Origin: Micromonospora sp. Llam0
GTDB taxonomy: Bacteria; Actinomycetota; Actinomycetes; Mycobacteriales; Micromonosporaceae
Assembly: GCF_003751085.1 (NCBI RefSeq)
Contig: NZ_RJJY01000002.1
Coordinates: 620,001 to 684,000 of the forward strand
DNA: 64,000 nucleotides
Direction: 5' to 3'
A program made the translations under genes and the position numbers. This document shows, piece by piece, positions 57,151 to 64,000 of this stretch. The notes under the pieces were generated by a model, which was not told the origin of the DNA, ran no database searches, and saw only the letters and a program-made list of their open reading frames with translations. Position 1 is the first letter of the stretch, and the number at the start of each line of letters is the position of its first letter.

Positions 57151-59508
57151 CTATCGGCCACGGGTCTGTCGCGGCGGGTGTGGCCCGAAAGACGCGCCGC
57201 CGCCCCGCGACGGTCCGCCCTCCGGGGTGGCCGCGCCGCCGCCCGCCGGTACCCGGGTCGGCCTGGCCGCCGCCCGGTCGGCGACGTGGAAAATGTCCCG
57301 GCCAGCCGCTTTCGCGGCGTACAGCGCGTCGTCGGCGGCGTCGAGGACCTCCTCGCCGTCGCTGGCGTGGTCCGGATAGACGGCAATGCCGATCGATACC
57401 GTGACGGACACGCTGGCGTGCCCGCGTCGGCCGGCCCCGGCGTACGGCTCGACCCGGATCGGGCGGTCGCGGATCGCGGCGCAGAGCCGCTCCGCGACGG
57501 TCGCCGCGCCGCGCACGTCGGTCTCCGGCAGCAGCACCACGAACTCCTCACCGCCCTGCCGGAAGGCCAGGTCGACCTCGCGGATCTCGGCCCGTATCCG
57601 GCGGGCGAACTCGACCAGGACGCTGTCCCCGGCGGCGTGCCCGTACGTGTCGTTGATGTCCTTGAACCGGTCCAGGTCGAGCACGAGTACGGCGAGCATC
57701 CGGCCGAACCGGTTGGCCCGTTCGATCTCCCGGTGGATCGACTCCCGCAGATGCCGGTAGTTCCACAGCCCGGTCAGCGGGTCGGTCACCGACAGCCGCT
57801 CAGCTTCCTTGTGCATCCGTACGTTGTTGACCGCCACCGCCGCGTGCCCGGCGAAGGTCCGCAGCGTCATCAGGTCGGCGTCGTCGAACTCGTCGCCGCC
57901 GAGCCGGTCGTAGACGGCCAGGACACCGAACGCGGCGGGCGCACCCGGACCGTGCCGGCCGGGGGGACGCTGGCCACCCGCCCCGGGCACCCCCACGCCG
58001 AGCTCGTCGGTCCAGTTCGGCACCGAGAAGGGCACCGCGACATAGGTCCGGCAGGCCGGCTCGTACGCCGACAGGGCCGGACCGTCGCGTTCGATCCGCC
58101 CCCGTTTCGGCTGACCGCTGACGGCCACGGTGCCGAGCAGTCCACTGCCGAGTGGCACGTGCAGCGTCCCGTCCGGGCCCACCTGGCTTGCGGCCGCGTC
58201 CGGTCCCGCCGGCTGATCGGCAGCCGGACCGGTGCCGGCCGACGTGGTGGCCGGGGTCGTCCGGTTGGACGACTGGCCGACCAGTACCCCGGCCGCCGGG
58301 TCGAGCACCAGTACGGCACCGTCCCTCGCCCCGGTCGCGGCCAGCGCGGTCTGCAGGATCACCCGCAGGATGCGCTGCAGATCGTGGGTGCTCGACAGGG
58401 TGTCGCCCAGGATCGTCAGCTGGCCGCGCAGCTGGTCCCGGCTCGCGGTCAGGGCCTGCACGTACGCCTGTGCCTCACGGGTCATCCGGTTGAAGATGGT
58501 GGCCAGCTCGCTCACCTCGTCGGAGCCACGTACCGGGACCCGCGCGGCCAGGTCACCGTCGACCACCCGGCTCGCGGCGTCGGCGAGCTCGGCCAGTGGC
58601 TGCGTGGTGGACCGGGCCAGCCACCAGGCGGCGACCACCGCGAGCAGTCCGGCCAGGACGACCGTCGCCACCAGCACCGCGTACAGGCCGGACAGCTGGT
58701 CCCGTGGGGTGGACAGCGCCATCGGCAACAGCTGGCCGTCGTCCGGGCCCAGCCGGCGCACCTGCCGGCCGCCGTCGGTCCAGCTGGTCCCGCCGTCGGC
58801 GAGCCGGCCGGCGGTGGCCACCACGTTGCCCCGCACCTCGGACGGCTCGGTGCTGTGCACCACCGTGGCCCGGTCGGTGCCGGCGAGCAGGGTGATGCCC
58901 ACGCCGGTCGACGCGGCGAGCCGGGCGACGAGGTCGGCGTCCAGCAGCTTGACCGCTGACACCTGACCGACCAGGGCGTCGTTCTCGTCCCGGACCTCGG
59001 CGAACGCCGCGAGGGTCGGCATCGCCCCGCTGCCACCGGTGCCGTCCGGCGGCCCCGTGCCGTCCGGCGACCCGGTGCCGGTGTCGGCCGGTGGCGCCTG
59101 CCACGACTGTCCACTACCGGTGCTGCCAGTTCCACCGTTGTCGTCCCGCTCGCTCGCGCAGTCGACCCAGGGCGCCGACGGCGGGTCGGCGGTGGCCACG
59201 ATCGACGCACCGTCCGGGCCGGTCACCTGGACCGCGGAGGCGAGGCCGCGGGCCACCGCCTGATCTGCGGCGACGGCCAGTCGGGCCGGATCGGGCAGCA
59301 GCAGAGCCACCGCGCCCGCGGCAGCCTCCAGCTGGCTGCACAGCGCGTTGACCGAAGTGCCGACGCTGGCGGTGGCCAGGTCGAGGCGTTCGGTGGAACG
59401 GCTCTGCCCGACCGCCGCGACGGTCGCGCCGACGAAGAACGCCCCGAGCAGGACCGGTCCGAGCACGACCGTGAGGAAAGCGGTGGTCAACCGTCCGCGC
59501 AGGGTCAC
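57151..59508 (-). CDS. membrane diguanylate cyclase (HAMP-GAF-GGDEF)
   Basis: A 785-residue protein; GTG 59508 with GGGGGAAG upstream. TM1 about 9-32, an extracytoplasmic sensor about 33-275 with a Gly/Thr/Pro-rich insert (131-162), TM2 about 276-298, HAMP, a coiled linker, a GAF-like domain with a Gly/Pro insert, then GGDEF: LSVTDPLTGLWNYRHLRESI and the active site RQGGEEFVVLLPE. The GGEEF signature is catalytically competent, so it should make c-di-GMP. Adjacent to galU, but with separate orientation of the next operon. A disordered C-terminal tail ends the protein. Confidence 0.93.
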   Translation of the reverse strand: MTLRGRLTTAFLTVVLGPVLLGAFFVGATVAAVGQSRSTERLDLATASVGTSVNALCSQLEAAAGAVALLLPDPARLAVAADQAVARGLASAVQVTGPDGASIVATADPPSAPWVDCASERDDNGGTGSTGSGQSWQAPPADTGTGSPDGTGPPDGTGGSGAMPTLAAFAEVRDENDALVGQVSAVKLLDADLVARLAASTGVGITLLAGTDRATVVHSTEPSEVRGNVVATAGRLADGGTSWTDGGRQVRRLGPDDGQLLPMALSTPRDQLSGLYAVLVATVVLAGLLAVVAAWWLARSTTQPLAELADAASRVVDGDLAARVPVRGSDEVSELATIFNRMTREAQAYVQALTASRDQLRGQLTILGDTLSSTHDLQRILRVILQTALAATGARDGAVLVLDPAAGVLVGQSSNRTTPATTSAGTGPAADQPAGPDAAASQVGPDGTLHVPLGSGLLGTVAVSGQPKRGRIERDGPALSAYEPACRTYVAVPFSVPNWTDELGVGVPGAGGQRPPGRHGPGAPAAFGVLAVYDRLGGDEFDDADLMTLRTFAGHAAVAVNNVRMHKEAERLSVTDPLTGLWNYRHLRESIHREIERANRFGRMLAVLVLDLDRFKDINDTYGHAAGDSVLVEFARRIRAEIREVDLAFRQGGEEFVVLLPETDVRGAATVAERLCAAIRDRPIRVEPYAGAGRRGHASVSVTVSIGIAVYPDHASDGEEVLDAADDALYAAKAAGRDIFHVADRAAARPTRVPAGGGAATPEGGPSRGGGASFGPHPPRQTRGR

Positions 59509-59592
59509 GCTTCCCCCAGAGGATTCTGCACCTGATGGTGCGATGCTGACACAAGCCAGATATTCCGCAGCGGTTGCCACCAGGAGTGTTGA

Positions 59593-60297
59593 GTGTCGGA
59601 TTTTCCCGATGGAGCGAACGCCTGTCCATCGATCAAGGACGGACTCCGTGCTGACATTCTCGCGCAGCGGCGCAAGCTGACGTCCGATCAGCTCACCCTG
59701 GCCGGTAGCCGGGTCAGGGCCACCGTACGTCAGCTGATCGATCGGGTCAGGCCGGCGCTGGTCGCCGGATACCTGCCGATCGGCCGCGAACCTGGTGGTC
59801 CGGGGCTCGCCGGCCTGCTCGCCGAGGCGGTCGGCGGACCGGACCGGGTGCTGCTGCCGGTCCTGCTGCCCGACCGGGACCTCGACTGGGCCCGGTTCGA
59901 CGGGCCGAATCCGACCGGTACGTCGGGCCAGGCAGGCACATCCGGCCAGGCAGACGCACCCGCCCGGACCGGCACATCCGGCCAGGCAGACACATCCGGC
60001 CGGACCGGCACCGCTGGTCTACGGCAACCGGCCGGTCCCCGGCTGGGCCGCTCGGCGGTGGCCGACGTCGGGCTCGTCGTGGTGCCGGCCCTCGCCGTCG
60101 ACCACCACGGCGTACGGCTGGGTCGTGGTGGCGGCTCCTACGACCGGGCGCTCGCCCGGGTGCCCGGTGGCGTACCGGTGGTCGCGCTGCTGCACGACGG
60201 CGAGCTGCTGCCGCAGGTCCCGGCCGAGCCGCACGACCGGCCGGTGTCAGCGGTAGTCACACCGTCGGAGGTGCGCTGGTTCACTCCCGCGCGGTGA
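59593..60297 (+). CDS. 5-formyltetrahydrofolate cyclo-ligase with repeat insertion
   Basis: A 234-residue enzyme from GTG 59593 that makes 5,10-methenyl-THF from 5-formyl-THF. RADILAQRRKLTSDQL starts the fold; VVVPALAVDHHGVRLGRGGG, then SYDRALARVPGGVPVVALLH is the nucleotide/folate-binding signature. Between them is an insertion of about 36 residues (TGTSGQAGTSGQADAPARTG and on) encoded by near-perfect DNA repeats, probably a flexible surface loop. Confidence 0.92.
   Translation: MSDFPDGANACPSIKDGLRADILAQRRKLTSDQLTLAGSRVRATVRQLIDRVRPALVAGYLPIGREPGGPGLAGLLAEAVGGPDRVLLPVLLPDRDLDWARFDGPNPTGTSGQAGTSGQADAPARTGTSGQADTSGRTGTAGLRQPAGPRLGRSAVADVGLVVVPALAVDHHGVRLGRGGGSYDRALARVPGGVPVVALLHDGELLPQVPAEPHDRPVSAVVTPSEVRWFTPAR
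59921..60015 (+). repeat. imperfect in-frame repeats inside the cyclo-ligase gene
   Basis: A 21-bp unit at 59935-59955 (beginning GGCACATCCGGCCAGGCAGA) recurs exactly at 59971-59991, with further diverged copies on either side. It encodes TSGQA-type repeats. The reading frame is maintained. Confidence 0.85.
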
Positions 60298-60397
60298 GCT
60301 CTGCCGCTTCCCGCTGGACGTAGTGGGGTCCGATGGCGGATCATTGGCACTCGAATGGGTTGAGTGCCAGATGGCCTAGCCAGTGTCGGAGGAGACC

Positions 60398-60769
60398 GTG
60401 CCTACGTACCAGTACGCCTGCACCGCGTGCGGACACCAACTCGAGGCGGTGCAGTCGTTCACCGACGAGCCACTGCGCGACTGCCCGTCGTGCACCGGGC
60501 GACTCCGCAAGGTGTTCAACTCGGTGGGCATCGTCTTCAAGGGCTCCGGCTTCTACCGGACCGACTCGCGCAGCGGCCAGGGCGGCGGCCCGGCCAACGG
60601 TTCCTCGGCTCCGTCGTCGGACAAGCCTGCGGAGAAGAAGGACGCGGCAGCATCCGCCGGCGGCGGCAAGACCGACAGCGGTGGCAGCTCGTCGAGCAGT
60701 TCCGGCGGTACGTCGACGTCCGGTGGCTCGGCCAAGGCACCTGCCGCAGCCGGGTCAGCGAACAGCTGA
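60398..60769 (+). CDS. FmdB-family zinc ribbon protein
   Basis: A 123-residue protein; GTG 60398 has CGGAGGAG seven bases upstream. The zinc ribbon is YQYACTACGHQLEAVQSF, then RDCPSCTGRLRKVFNSVGIV, followed by FKGSGFYRTD, the FmdB core. The C-terminal half is Gly/Ser/Ala-rich and disordered. Function of the family is regulatory and poorly known. Confidence 0.93.
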   Translation: MPTYQYACTACGHQLEAVQSFTDEPLRDCPSCTGRLRKVFNSVGIVFKGSGFYRTDSRSGQGGGPANGSSAPSSDKPAEKKDAAASAGGGKTDSGGSSSSSSGGTSTSGGSAKAPAAAGSANS

Positions 60770-60797
60770 CCCGGATCGACGGCGGGCAGACCGACTG

Positions 60798-60980
60798 TCA
60801 GCTCCAGTGCGGTGGCCGCTCGGCCAACAACCAGGCGTCGTCCGAGCTGGTGGTCCGCTCGCCCCAGCCCAGGTCGGTGTCGTCGCTGGTCTGCTCGGGC
60901 AGCAGCGGCCCGTCGGCGTCGCTCAGGTCGACGAGACGATCATCGTCACCACGGCCGTCCGGCACGGTCAGGCCGGTCAC
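60798..60980 (-). CDS. small conserved acidic protein
   Basis: A 60-residue protein: GRGDDDRLVDLSDADGPLLP, then EQTSDDTDLGWGERTTSSDD and a terminal RPPHW. I recall similar acidic proteins ending in PPHW encoded next to FmdB genes in Micromonosporaceae, which supports coding. Function unknown. It converges with the fmdB gene. Confidence 0.65.
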   Translation of the reverse strand: MTGLTVPDGRGDDDRLVDLSDADGPLLPEQTSDDTDLGWGERTTSSDDAWLLAERPPHWS

Positions 60981-61098
60981 CGCTCATCCGTTGTTCGCAC
61001 CCCACCAGATTACCGCCCCGGCCGGTGATCCGTCGGAGCCCGACATCGCACTGGCCGAGCCGTCGGAGCCGGCCGGTGAATTGATAGCGTCGTCTGTC

Positions 61099-61443
61099 GT
61101 GACCACAGATGACGGCGCGGGCGACGCGTACTGGCAGCGCCCGGACCCGGACACCCCCGGCGGTGGACCGGACGGGTCAGGCGGTGGACCGGACGGGAAG
61201 TCAGGCGGCGCCGGGCCTGGCGGTGGCTACAGCGGGCCACCGGTCGGCGCTCCGCCGCCGCCCGGCTGGCGTCCGCCGGTAGTGGTCAATCCGGCTCCGC
61301 CCGGCACGCTGCCGCCGCAGGACCTGGCGGCGCTCGACGGCGAGGAGCGCAACGCCCGTACCGTCACCTACGGCGTCGGCATGATCGCCGCCGCTGTCAT
61401 GATCATCCTGACCTGTCTGCTCTGCTCCCGGCTGGTGTTCTGA
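61099..61443 (+). CDS. hypothetical protein with C-terminal membrane anchor
   Basis: A 114-residue protein from GTG 61099. Gly/Pro-rich N-terminal half (GPPVGAPPPPGWRPPVVVNP), then LDGEERNARTVTYGVGMIAA and a terminal transmembrane helix ending LCSRLVF. The tail-anchored design suggests a cytoplasmic domain at the membrane. No family recognised. Confidence 0.65.
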   Translation: MTTDDGAGDAYWQRPDPDTPGGGPDGSGGGPDGKSGGAGPGGGYSGPPVGAPPPPGWRPPVVVNPAPPGTLPPQDLAALDGEERNARTVTYGVGMIAAAVMIILTCLLCSRLVF

Positions 61444-61559
61444 CCGGCGGACCTGGCACCGGCGCACCGCGCGGCAACCACCCGAACCCGCTGTGGCCAC
61501 CGCCACGATGCCCATGGTTCTATCTTGTACCACGCCCACCTGCGTGTTTCGATGGACAG

Positions 61560-61979
61560 ATGCCGGCCGAGGAGGAGTTGCGCAGCCGGGGTCTGCGGGT
61601 CACCCGGCCACGGCTCGCCGTCCTCGACGTGCTCGGGCAAGGCGGGCATCTCGGCGTGGACGAGATCGCCCGCCAGGTGCGCAGCCGCATCGACTCGGTC
61701 TCCACCCAGGCGGTCTACGACGTGCTCAACGTCTTCGCCGAGGCCGGTCTGGCCCGGCGGATCGAGCCGGCCGGGGGCGCGGCCCGCTACGAGCGGCGCA
61801 CCGGGGACAACCACCATCACGTGGTCTGCCGCGATTGCGGCGTGGTCGGCGACGTCGACTGCGCGGTCGGCGCCGCGCCATGCCTGGAGCCGACCGCCGA
61901 CCACGGCTTCGTGATCGACGAGGCGGAAGTCACCTTCTGGGGGTTGTGTCCCGACTGTCAGGCGAGCGCGGCCCGGTGA
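61560..61979 (+). CDS. Fur-family transcriptional regulator
   Basis: A 139-residue metalloregulator from ATG 61560. Winged helix with LRVTRPRLAVLDVLGQGGHL and STQAVYDVLNVFAEAGLARR; dimer/metal domain NHHHVVCRDCGVVGDVDCAV with a CxxC and C-terminal CPDCQ, giving a structural Zn site. FurA-like proteins sit beside katG in many relatives. Here the neighbour is an MpaB-type oxygenase, whose start overlaps the stop. Confidence 0.93.
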   Translation: MPAEEELRSRGLRVTRPRLAVLDVLGQGGHLGVDEIARQVRSRIDSVSTQAVYDVLNVFAEAGLARRIEPAGGAARYERRTGDNHHHVVCRDCGVVGDVDCAVGAAPCLEPTADHGFVIDEAEVTFWGLCPDCQASAAR

Positions 61980-62866
61980 CCGCCGACGACGACCTCGGGC
62001 TGTTCGGGCCCGGATCGGTCACCTGGCGGGTGCACGACGAGCCGATTCTCGTCGTCGCCGGGCTCCGCAGCCTGTACCTGCAGGCGCTGCACCCGAGGGC
62101 GATCGCCGGGGTGGTGCAGAACTCGAGCTACCGCAGCGACCCGTTCGGCCGGCTGATGCGCACCTCCACCTACGTGGCGACGACGGTCTGGGGCACCACC
62201 GCCGAGGCGGACGCCGCCGGCGCCCGGATCCGCCGGCTGCACGCCCGGCTGCGCGCCATCGACCCGTCCACCGGCACCGGGTTCCGCGTCGACGAACCCG
62301 ACCTGCTGCGCTGGGTACACGTCGCCGAGGTCGAGTCGTTCCTGGACACCGCCACCCGCGCCGGCCTGCGGCTGACCCCGGCCGAGGTGGACCGCTACTA
62401 CGCCGAGCAGCGGCGCAGCGCGGCGCTGGTCGGTCTCGACCCGGACAGCGTCCCCGGCAGCGCGGCCGACGTCGACGCGTACTACCGAGCGGTCCGACCG
62501 GACCTGCGGATGACCCGCGAGGCGGCCGACACCGCGCTGTTCCTCACCGCCCCGCCGGTACCCGGTCAGCTCAGTCTGCCGTGGCGGCTCGGGTTGGGTT
62601 TCGGCCCGCCCCGGCTGGCGTACCTCGGTGTAGCGGCCACCGCGATCGGCCTGCTGCCGGCCTGGGCCCGGCGCATGTACGGTGGCCTGGGCCTGCCGAC
62701 CACCGACCGCTGCGCGGCGGTCGCCGCCCGTGGCCTGCGGTTGGCGTTGCGGGCGGTGCCGCGCAACCTGGTGGAGGGACCGATCCGCGCCGCCGCACGC
62801 GACCGGGCGGAACGGGCCGCCGCCCCGGTCAATCCTGCGGCGTACGCGGCTGCGGTGGCGCCGTGA
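61976..62866 (+). CDS. oxygenase MpaB family protein (DUF2236)
   Basis: A 296-residue protein from GTG 61976 (overlaps the Fur stop). LGLFGPGSVTWRVHDEPILV and LRSLYLQALHPRAIAGVVQN, then RLMRTSTYVATTVWGT and LRWVHVAEVESFLDTA are DUF2236 hallmarks, with heme-coordinating His candidates in ALHPRAI and RWVHVAE. Family members include latex-clearing-protein relatives and MpaB. It is coupled to a Fur-type regulator, consistent with redox or heme-linked control. Its end overlaps the convergent nuclease gene by 38 bp. Confidence 0.9.
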   Translation: MTADDDLGLFGPGSVTWRVHDEPILVVAGLRSLYLQALHPRAIAGVVQNSSYRSDPFGRLMRTSTYVATTVWGTTAEADAAGARIRRLHARLRAIDPSTGTGFRVDEPDLLRWVHVAEVESFLDTATRAGLRLTPAEVDRYYAEQRRSAALVGLDPDSVPGSAADVDAYYRAVRPDLRMTREAADTALFLTAPPVPGQLSLPWRLGLGFGPPRLAYLGVAATAIGLLPAWARRMYGGLGLPTTDRCAAVAARGLRLALRAVPRNLVEGPIRAAARDRAERAAAPVNPAAYAAAVAP

Positions 62867-63785
62867 GCAGCCGGTCGACGGCGGCCCACTGCTGCTGCTC
62901 CGGGTAGCCGTCGCCGGCCGGGCACACCCGCCGGTAGTCGCACCAGCCGCACAGCGTGCCCGGCGACGCCGGAAACGCGTCGTCCGGGTCTGCGCCGTCG
63001 GCGACGGCCCGCTCCGCACCGGTGATGTCCCGCGCCGTCGCCTCCGCCCGGGTGACCTGCCGGTCCAGCGACTCGCTGCTGTGTTCGAAGGAGCTCACCG
63101 TACCGGTCGGCAGATGGTGCAGCTCCACCCGCCGGCAGGGCCGGCGGAAGACCCGCTGCGCGGCGTACGCGTAGAGTGCGAGCGCCTGCGAGCCACGCGC
63201 GTCGTCGGACGTCAGCCCGGCCCGCCCGGTCTTGTAGTCGACGATCACCGCCTCCGGGCCGTCCGGGCCGGTCCGGGCGTCGATCCGGTCGGCTCGACCG
63301 TTGAAGGCCAGCACCGACGTCTTCGCCGCCACCACCCGTTCGACGCCGAGTGGCTCGACGGTCGGGTCGAGCTGGTCCAGGTACGCCTCCAGCCACTGCA
63401 GGGCCTGCCGGTACGCAGCGCGTTCCTGCTCCTCGTCGCGGTATCCGTCACGCACCCAGGTGCCCTTGAGCAGGGCTGCCGCCGCCTCCGGGCGGCGCTG
63501 CTCCACCGGGCGGGCGAACCAGGCCCGCAGCGCGGTGTGCACGCTGGCGCCGAGTGAGTTGTGCGCCCACGGCGGGCCTTTGGGCGGCGCCGGCCGGTCG
63601 ACGTAGCTGTAGCGGTAGCGACGGGGGCAGTCCGCGAACGCGGCCAGCTTGCTCGGCGTACAGACGAAGAGCCGCTCGGGCATGCCGTCGAAACCGAGCT
63701 GCTCGGCCCGGGCGGGACGGGCACCCTTGGCCGGACGGGCGGCACCGGAGGGCCGCCGGCCCGACGGGGAGGAAGGCCGAGACAC
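62829..63785 (-). CDS. RecB-family PD-(D/E)XK exonuclease
   Basis: A 318-residue nuclease (ATG 63785). PSKLAAFADCPRRYRYSYVD starts the domain; NGRADRIDARTGPDGPEAVI and VDYKTGRAGL carry the D...(D)xK active site. The Cys in FADCPRRY together with TLCGWCDYRRVCPAG form the AddB/RecB-like iron-sulfur cluster. A basic disordered N-terminal tail precedes. It is probably a DNA repair nuclease. Confidence 0.93.
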   Translation of the reverse strand: MSRPSSPSGRRPSGAARPAKGARPARAEQLGFDGMPERLFVCTPSKLAAFADCPRRYRYSYVDRPAPPKGPPWAHNSLGASVHTALRAWFARPVEQRRPEAAAALLKGTWVRDGYRDEEQERAAYRQALQWLEAYLDQLDPTVEPLGVERVVAAKTSVLAFNGRADRIDARTGPDGPEAVIVDYKTGRAGLTSDDARGSQALALYAYAAQRVFRRPCRRVELHHLPTGTVSSFEHSSESLDRQVTRAEATARDITGAERAVADGADPDDAFPASPGTLCGWCDYRRVCPAGDGYPEQQQWAAVDRLLTAPPQPRTPQD

Positions 63786-63847
63786 GTCCCCGATCCTGCC
63801 ACGGGCCTGCCGACGGTCAGCCGGCGGCTACCGGAATGCGGGCCAGT

Positions 63848-63875
63848 GCTCCGGCCTTCAGGCCCGGGGGTGAAG
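63848..63875 (+). other. IS605-type end hairpin remnant
   Basis: The segment beginning CCGGCCTTCAGGCC and continuing GGGGGTGAAGGCC resembles the right-end hairpin that follows tnpB in IS200/IS605 elements. Here it precedes a tnpB fragment, so the order is scrambled. Confidence 0.35.
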
Positions 63876-63919
63876 GCCCGCGCTGGGAGGGCCGCCAGGG
63901 CCCGAGCAGTGCTCTAACC

Positions 63920-64000
63920 TGGCGGGACTGGCAGCACAAGCTGTCCACGACGATCATCCGCGAGAACCAAGCGGTGTACGTCGAGGACCTGTGCGTCGTC
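63920..64000 (+). pseudogene. tnpB: TnpB (IS200/IS605-family RNA-guided nuclease) fragment, runs off window
   Basis: In-frame residues WRDWQHKLSTTIIRENQAVY and VEDLCVV match the central part of TnpB, including the RuvC-II Glu in VYVEDL. No start or N-terminal half lies upstream in the window. The right end is cut by the window edge. It is probably a decayed or partial element. Confidence 0.6.

Noticed and set aside
56341..58959. Long plus-strand frame opposite galU and the diguanylate cyclase
   Set aside because: Antisense shadow: no RBS, no domain, and composition mirrors the coding strand.

Overview
The window is high-GC actinobacterial DNA. The most likely source is a Micromonosporaceae genome, because it carries the Glp/GlpR(SepX) pair, a FmdB-Fur-MpaB stretch, DUF397/DUF5753 and NB-ARC genes, and many GTG/TTG starts with ATGA/GTGA overlaps. 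It falls into three blocks: chromosome (1-16.28 kb), an integrated island of about 36.8 kb (16,285-53,082), and chromosome again (53.06-64 kb).

Left chromosome. It opens with the end of a TetR gene, a VOC protein, and an LLM oxidoreductase/aldo-keto reductase pair divergent from a TetR regulator with two copies of a candidate operator between them. Next comes a polysaccharide locus (3.9-11.9 kb): a polytopic polymerase-like protein, a flippase, a DegT aminotransferase, two glycosyltransferases, GDP-mannose 4,6-dehydratase and a PglD-type acyltransferase. Together these suggest GDP-perosamine or N-acetylperosamine chemistry. AraC/VOC, a membrane-anchored trypsin-like protease and an OmpR-type two-component system follow.

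Island. A 26-bp direct repeat (16,285-16,310 and 53,057-53,082) equals the 3' end of tRNA-Ala(CGC), which is intact at 53,058-53,131. An excisionase and a tyrosine integrase lie beside the tRNA. A rho-independent hairpin at the left end probably served the tRNA before insertion. No replication or conjugation genes were seen. Cargo from left to right: (i) a group II intron with LtrA and an IS4-like element with a frameshifted transposase; (ii) a possible amyloid-signalling NLR locus, with a small helical protein and an NB-ARC/TPR protein that share a VVQA...GGV motif; (iii) a tightly overlapping minus-strand operon running from folE through queC, queD, queE (the preQ0 pathway) into a divergent reverse transcriptase-like protein, a formylglycine-enzyme-like protein, a DUF6884-like protein, a GT2 glycosyltransferase, a radical SAM enzyme, a phosphoribosyltransferase, a GT4 glycosyltransferase, a 5'-3' exonuclease-like protein and a PIG-L deacetylase; (iv) a DUF5753/DUF397 regulator pair; (v) a NACHT-WD40 protein with 13 near-identical WD repeats and a small membrane partner sharing an AGRDI motif; (vi) a GntR repressor and a structured leader before an ABC substrate-binding protein/permease, a methyltransferase, small membrane proteins and a TraB/GumN-like protein; (vii) a second recombinase module, a DNA methyltransferase, and the excisionase and integrase.

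Right chromosome. This holds GlpR(SepX), a GNAT acetyltransferase, Glp (MoeA-like), GalU, a large diguanylate cyclase, 5-formyl-THF cyclo-ligase, FmdB, small conserved proteins, a Fur-family regulator, an MpaB-type oxygenase and a RecB-family nuclease. A TnpB fragment runs off the end.

The strongest candidate for an undescribed system is the preQ0/RT/FGE/radical SAM/PRTase operon. The two NLR-like loci with RHIM-like motifs come second. These assignments rest on reading motifs by eye; no database search was possible.
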